This document shows positions 12,813 to 17,112 of a stretch of DNA of 17,112 nt, in pieces (position 1 is the stretch's first letter; each line of letters opens with the position of its first letter). Under the pieces are notes generated by a model. It was not told the DNA's origin. It saw nothing but the letters and a program-made list of their open reading frames with translations, and did not search any database. Source of the DNA: DAMCAP01 sp964369265 (GTDB taxonomy: Bacteria > Bacillota > Clostridia > Oscillospirales > Ruminococcaceae); contig CAYJEV010000029.1 in NCBI GenBank assembly GCA_964369265.1, positions 1 to 17,112 of the forward strand, read 5' to 3'. A program made the translations under genes and the position numbers.

Positions 12813-15800
12813 TTATTCCTCGTCCATCATTTCAACATCTAACATTGAAACATTAAATAGGTCGTAGTCAGCGGCAGAAGGAACTGTTTCTAGCTCTCTT
12901 TCAGCAACCTCAGCAGGATCGACAACAGTGCCTGTACCAGCTGGGATTAGCTTACCTATAATTACATTCTCCTTTAGACCAATTAGAGGATCAACCTTGC
13001 CCTTAATTGCGGCATCAGTCAGAACTCTTGTTGTTTCTTGGAAGGACGCAGCTGACATGAAGGATTCTGTTCCTAGTGATGATCTTGTGATACCTTGAAG
13101 AACTGCATCAGCAGTTGCTATATTTCTCTCGCCATCATCTTCAGCGTTCAACCTTCTAATTTCAGCATTTGCTTTATTAAAGTCAGACTTTTCCATCATC
13201 AGTCCAGCAATTAGGCGAGTGTCGCCTGCATCTGTAACCTTAACTTTTCTCATCATCTGACGAACTATAACCTCGATGTGCTTATCATTGATATCAACAC
13301 CCTGTGTACGATAAACTCTTTGTACCTCTTTGATGATGTAGTCCTGAACAGCTAGTGCGCCAGAAGCTATCAAAATCTCATTAGGTTCAGCAGAGCCTTC
13401 TGTTAGCATATCGCCATTACTTACATAATCGCCCTCATTAACCTTTAGAGTTGAACCGTAAACAACTTGCTTTTCAAAGTTTTCAGCTGTTTCAGGATTC
13501 GTAACAACGATATAATCATCGCCCTTATTATCCTTAGTAAAGCTTACATAACCAGATATATGGGAAACGATAGCAGCATTCTTTGGCTTTCTAGCCTCGA
13601 ATAGCTCTTCGATTCTTGGAAGACCTTGTGTGATATCGCTTGCTGTAACTGTACCACCTGTGTGGAACGTTCTCATTGTTAGCTGTGTACCAGGCTCACC
13701 GATAGACTGAGCGGCAATAACACCAACAGCCTCACCAATACCAACTTCTTTTCCGTTAGCAAGGTTGTTACCATAACATCTAGCACAAACACCAGTCTTA
13801 GCCTCACAGTTAAGAACTGTTCTAATCTTGATAGTCGCCTCAACAGCTGGCTTATTCTTCTCAGCCATAACTGTGTGAAGATAAGCAACAATCTTTTCAG
13901 AAGAATCAACATTTATCATGTCATCTCTGCTCCAGATTAGCTCCCCTGTTTTCTCATTTATGCAGTCATCAGATAAGAATCTGCCAACAAGTCTTTCTTG
14001 TAGGCTCTCAATTTCACGACCAGCATCGGTGATAGTGATAGCCTCAATACCCTCATGAGTACCGCAGTCAATCTCTCTAATGATAACATCTTGTGATACG
14101 TCAACAAGACGACGAGTTAGATAACCTGAGTCAGCAGTACGAAGCGCTGTATCCGCAAGACCCTTTCTCGCACCACGAGAAGAGTTGAAATACTCAAGAA
14201 TGTTTAGACCTTCACGATAGTTTGCCTTGATTGGAATTTCAATCGCTCTACCAGCAGTATTAGCGATAAGTCCACGCATACCAGCAAGCTGTCTAATCTG
14301 GTCCATCGATCCTCTCGCTCCAGAGTCAGCCATCATGTAGATAGGGTTGTTTTCATCTCTTTCAAAGCCTTCTTGTAGCGCATCACGAACCTTCTGCGTT
14401 ACAGTTGTCCAGCTCTTGATAACTCTTTGATAACGAACTTCATCTGGAATTAGACCACGTCTATATTGCTTCCAAATATCCTCAACCTCTTTTTCAGCAG
14501 TTTGGATAAGCTCTTTCTTAACTTCTGGGATTTTAGCATCACAAACAGCAACAGTAACTGCGCCTCTTGTGGAATACTTAAAGCCTTGCGCCTTAATTTG
14601 GTCAAGCACTTCAGAAGTAGTAGCAGTACCATGAACTCTGATACATCTACTAATAATATCTCCAAGTTGTTTCTTTCTAACAAGGAAGTCAATCTCTAGC
14701 TTAAACATAGAGTCAATATCGGAAGGATCTCTCTTAACATAGCCTAAGTCTTGCGGAATTGGGCGGTTAAAGATGATCTGTCCAACAGTTGCATTCACTA
14801 AATGTGAAACTTCCTCGCCGTTTATAGTCATTGTTTGTCTATATTTAATTGGTGCATGAAGCTCTACATAGCCGCTTTCGTATGCCATAATAGCCTCATC
14901 TGCATTTCTAAACACTTTGCCAGCACCATTTTCATTTGGTCTAATCATTGTTAGATAGTATGAACCTAGTACCATGTCCTGTGTTGGAACTGCAACTGGG
15001 CGGCCGTCAGACGGCTTTAGTAGGTTTCCAGCAGCGATCATTAAGAATCTAGCCTCTGCTTGTGCCTCTGCTGATAGAGGAACGTGAACAGCCATTTGGT
15101 CGCCGTCAAAGTCGGCGTTGTAAGCTGTACACACAAGCGGATGAAGCTTTAGTGCCTTACCTTCAACAAGAATTGGCTCAAATGCTTGAATACCAAGACG
15201 GTGAAGCGTTGGAGCACGGTTTAGAAGAACAGGGTGATCCTTGATAACAATCTCAAGTGAATCCCAAACTTCCTTCGCAGAAGCTCTCTCAACCATCTTG
15301 CGGGCATTTTTAATGTTTGTCGCAACCTTCTTCTCAAACAGATGCTTCATTACAAAAGGCTTAAATAGCTCAAGAGCCATCTCCTTTGGAAGTCCGCATT
15401 GATACATCTTTAGCTCTGGACCAACAACGATAACAGAACGTCCGGAATAGTCAACACGCTTACCAAGCAAGTTTTGTCTGAAACGTCCTTGCTTACCTTT
15501 AAGCATATCTGATAGAGATTTAAGCGCTCTATTGTTTGGCCCTGTTACAGGTCTGCCTCTTCTGCCATTGTCAATCAGAGCATCGACTGCTTCTTGAAGC
15601 ATTCTCTTCTCGTTTCTAACAATGATATCAGGCGCACCAAGCTCTAATAGCTTCTTTAAACGGTTATTTCTGTTAATAACACGTCTGTATAGGTCATTTA
15701 AGTCAGATGTCGCAAAACGTCCGCCATCAAGCTGAACCATTGGGCGAATATCTGGAGGGATAACAGACACAACATCAAGAATCATCCAAGATGGCTTGTT

Positions 15801-16460
15801 GCCTGATCCTCTAAATGCCTCAACAACCTCTAGTCTTTTAAGAAGCTTAGCTCTCTTTTGACCAGTTGCTGTTTCTAAATCTATTTTTAGTCTTTCAGAA
15901 AGCTCATCAAGCTCTAAGCCAGAAAGCAGCTCTCTTATTGCCTCAGCACCCATTCCAGCTCTGAATTCATTGCCGTAGGATAGCTGTAAATCGCGATATT
16001 CTTTGTCAGATAGTAGCTGATATTTCTTAATAACAGGAACACTACCTGGATCTATTACAACATGCGCTGCAAAATACAGCACTTTTTCAAGCAGACGTGG
16101 TGACATATCAAGAATTAGACCCATTCTTGAAGATGTACCCTTAAAGTACCAGATATGTGACACAGGAGCAGCAAGCTCTATGTGGCCCATTCTCTCACGT
16201 CTAACCTTTGCTCTCGTTACCTCAACGCCGCAACGCTCACATACTTTACCCTTATATCTAATGCGCTTGTATCTTCCGCAGTAACATTCCCAGTCCTTCA
16301 TAGGTCCAAAAATCTTCTCGCAGAAAAGTCCATCACGCTCAGGCTTTAGAGTTCTGTAGTTAATTGTTTCAGGCTTTTTAACCTCTCCATAAGACCAAGA
16401 ACGAATCTGGTCGGGTGAAGCAAGGCCGATTTTAATCGATTCAAATGTATTAAATTCCAT
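12813..16460 (-). CDS. rpoC: RNA polymerase beta' subunit
   Basis: A full-length 1215-residue beta' subunit, of the size usual in Firmicutes. The N-terminal zinc-binding domain has Cys59, Cys61, Cys74 and Cys77 (CYCG...CERC). The active-site motif NADFDGDQMAVH (448-459) gives the three Mg-binding aspartates 450, 452 and 454. The switch/rudder region reads NLLGKRVDYSGRSVIVVGP (330-348). The second zinc site is seen in DCGTHEG plus CEAKTGVCARC, and the trigger-loop region in GVIAAQSIGEPGTQLTMRTFHTGG. ATG 16460 has GGGAGGG upstream. It follows rpoB after 62 nt containing a stable hairpin. The stop is followed after 17 nt by the TPP aptamer, with no separate terminator. Nothing in the sequence suggests a defect. 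Confidence 0.99.
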   Translation of the reverse strand: MEFNTFESIKIGLASPDQIRSWSYGEVKKPETINYRTLKPERDGLFCEKIFGPMKDWECYCGRYKRIRYKGKVCERCGVEVTRAKVRRERMGHIELAAPVSHIWYFKGTSSRMGLILDMSPRLLEKVLYFAAHVVIDPGSVPVIKKYQLLSDKEYRDLQLSYGNEFRAGMGAEAIRELLSGLELDELSERLKIDLETATGQKRAKLLKRLEVVEAFRGSGNKPSWMILDVVSVIPPDIRPMVQLDGGRFATSDLNDLYRRVINRNNRLKKLLELGAPDIIVRNEKRMLQEAVDALIDNGRRGRPVTGPNNRALKSLSDMLKGKQGRFRQNLLGKRVDYSGRSVIVVGPELKMYQCGLPKEMALELFKPFVMKHLFEKKVATNIKNARKMVERASAKEVWDSLEIVIKDHPVLLNRAPTLHRLGIQAFEPILVEGKALKLHPLVCTAYNADFDGDQMAVHVPLSAEAQAEARFLMIAAGNLLKPSDGRPVAVPTQDMVLGSYYLTMIRPNENGAGKVFRNADEAIMAYESGYVELHAPIKYRQTMTINGEEVSHLVNATVGQIIFNRPIPQDLGYVKRDPSDIDSMFKLEIDFLVRKKQLGDIISRCIRVHGTATTSEVLDQIKAQGFKYSTRGAVTVAVCDAKIPEVKKELIQTAEKEVEDIWKQYRRGLIPDEVRYQRVIKSWTTVTQKVRDALQEGFERDENNPIYMMADSGARGSMDQIRQLAGMRGLIANTAGRAIEIPIKANYREGLNILEYFNSSRGARKGLADTALRTADSGYLTRRLVDVSQDVIIREIDCGTHEGIEAITITDAGREIESLQERLVGRFLSDDCINEKTGELIWSRDDMINVDSSEKIVAYLHTVMAEKNKPAVEATIKIRTVLNCEAKTGVCARCYGNNLANGKEVGIGEAVGVIAAQSIGEPGTQLTMRTFHTGGTVTASDITQGLPRIEELFEARKPKNAAIVSHISGYVSFTKDNKGDDYIVVTNPETAENFEKQVVYGSTLKVNEGDYVSNGDMLTEGSAEPNEILIASGALAVQDYIIKEVQRVYRTQGVDINDKHIEVIVRQMMRKVKVTDAGDTRLIAGLMMEKSDFNKANAEIRRLNAEDDGERNIATADAVLQGITRSSLGTESFMSAASFQETTRVLTDAAIKGKVDPLIGLKENVIIGKLIPAGTGTVVDPAEVAERELETVPSAADYDLFNVSMLDVEMMDEE

Positions 16461-16480
16461 CTGCGACCCTCCCTGTAATT

Positions 16481-16515
16481 CCCCTTTGCCCCTCTTTTTT
16501 TGAGAGGGGCTTGGG
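16481..16515 (-). repeat. Hairpin in the rpoB-rpoC intercistronic region
   Basis: GCCCCTCT (16488-16495) and AGAGGGGC (16503-16510) form a perfect 8-bp GC-rich stem. Outer CCC (16481-16483) and GGG (16513-16515) can extend it across an internal loop. In the rpoBC transcript no U-run follows, so it is not a normal terminator. A CUCCC segment at its 5' side could also pair with the rpoC Shine-Dalgarno GGGAG. Confidence 0.55.
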
Positions 16516-16522
16516 AGAAAAG

Positions 16523-17112
16523 TTAAATTATATCATCAATATCTTCATCTAAGTCTAAATCTAATTCCAAATCTAAATCATCGGAAACAGATTCAACAGC
16601 GCTCAATAGGTCATCAAAGCCATCTTCTTCAATAACAGAAAGCACATCATAATCTGGCTCAATATCCTCATGCTCAATATCTTCTGGCTCGCCCTCAGCA
16701 GTTTCAAAACCAAATCCGCTATCAGCAAGCTCGCCATCATTTGGAGCAGCAGTTTCAGCAAGCTCTCTAAAGCTTTCGGCGCTCATCAGTCCAGCTCCAT
16801 CTTCATCATCGAAGTTTTGCTTTAGATCAATTTCATTGCCGTCCTTATCGAGAACCCTCATATCAAGAGCAAGGGACTGAAGCTCTTTAATAAGAACCTT
16901 GAAGGATTCAGGTATACCAGGCTTTGGCACATTCTTGCCCTTAACTATAGCCTCGAATGTCTTAACACGTCCAACAACGTCATCAGACTTAACTGTCAGG
17001 ATTTCTTGTAGAGTGTAAGCAGCGCCATATGCCTCTAATGCCCAAACCTCCATCTCTCCAAATCTTTGTCCACCAAACTGAGCTTTACCACCAAGAGGTT
17101 GCTGAGTAACAA
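16523..17112 (-). CDS. rpoB: RNA polymerase beta subunit, C-terminal part (cut by window edge)
   Basis: Only the last roughly 196 codons are in the window; the frame is open to base 17112 and the true start lies outside. The C-terminal clamp-anchor region is plain: QQPLGGKAQFGGQRFGEMEVWALEAYGAAYTLQEILT, then KSDDVVGRVKTFEAIVKG and SFKVLIKELQSLALD, a sequence universally conserved at the end of beta. After that comes an unusually long acidic tail, about 90 residues beginning near DEDGAG, rich in Asp/Glu and ending LDLELDLDLDEDIDDII. It is followed by rpoC in the same direction, the standard rpoBC order. The internal Met at 17053 is not the start. Confidence 0.97.
   Translation of the reverse strand, partial: VTQQPLGGKAQFGGQRFGEMEVWALEAYGAAYTLQEILTVKSDDVVGRVKTFEAIVKGKNVPKPGIPESFKVLIKELQSLALDMRVLDKDGNEIDLKQNFDDEDGAGLMSAESFRELAETAAPNDGELADSGFGFETAEGEPEDIEHEDIEPDYDVLSVIEEDGFDDLLSAVESVSDDLDLELDLDLDEDIDDII

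Noticed and set aside
13679..15244. Several 60-80 codon frames within rpoC on either strand
   Set aside because: All lie inside rpoC, lack binding sites and have compositions expected of out-of-frame reading.
1..17112. tRNA, rRNA, CRISPR array, insertion sequence or phage genes
   Set aside because: No cloverleaf, rRNA segment, regular repeat-spacer array, transposase or integrase was recognised.

Overview
The window comes from a low-GC, Gram-positive, endospore-forming clostridium-type bacterium. It carries spoIVA, which is restricted to spore formers, with a sigma-E-like promoter. It also has a TPP riboswitch driving thiT-tenA, AGGAGG-type ribosome binding sites, AT-rich intergenic regions and clostridial-style RpoB/RpoC. 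An in-frame TGA in a thioredoxin-like gene suggests that the organism uses selenocysteine. None of the 15 genes ends in TGA (13 TAA, 2 TAG).

Layout: 1-186 holds a short inverted repeat and a degenerate 27-bp direct repeat. 187-816 (-) is a six-helix membrane protein of Pr6Pr type that starts with TTG. 1062-2438 (+) is an AbgB-like M20 amidohydrolase with its own promoter and terminator. 2793-3422 (+) is a TetR-family regulator. 3493-4971 (-) is spoIVA. 5170-6372 (-) is an MFS exporter, and 6645-7709 (-) is an unrecognised lipoprotein. 7864-9021 (+) is an AlaX-type alanyl-tRNA editing protein.

The most interesting block is 9050-11150 (+). An ArsR-family repressor with a CxC metal-binding motif, a COG0701/ArsP-type permease and a Cys-rich thioredoxin-like protein form one operon with a consensus promoter. 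A perfect 16-bp inverted repeat frames that promoter, and a related operator-like element sits between arsR and the permease gene. The thioredoxin-like gene begins at 10632, right after a strong Shine-Dalgarno sequence, and reads through TGA at codon 17. A hairpin with a GGU apical loop follows the TGA at the spacing expected of a bacterial SECIS element. A second copy of the same peptide module carries Cys where the first has TGA. The likely product is a selenoprotein whose N-terminal half would be missed by ordinary gene calling. Together these look like a metalloid- or metal-responsive export and redox operon.

The right part, all on the minus strand, runs rpoB (3' end, cut by the window edge) - rpoC - TPP riboswitch/terminator - thiT - tenA - a small zinc-ribbon membrane protein. 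The aptamer starts 17 nt after the rpoC stop and no other terminator or convincing promoter lies between them. The thiamine-controlled terminator may therefore also be the rpoBC operon terminator.
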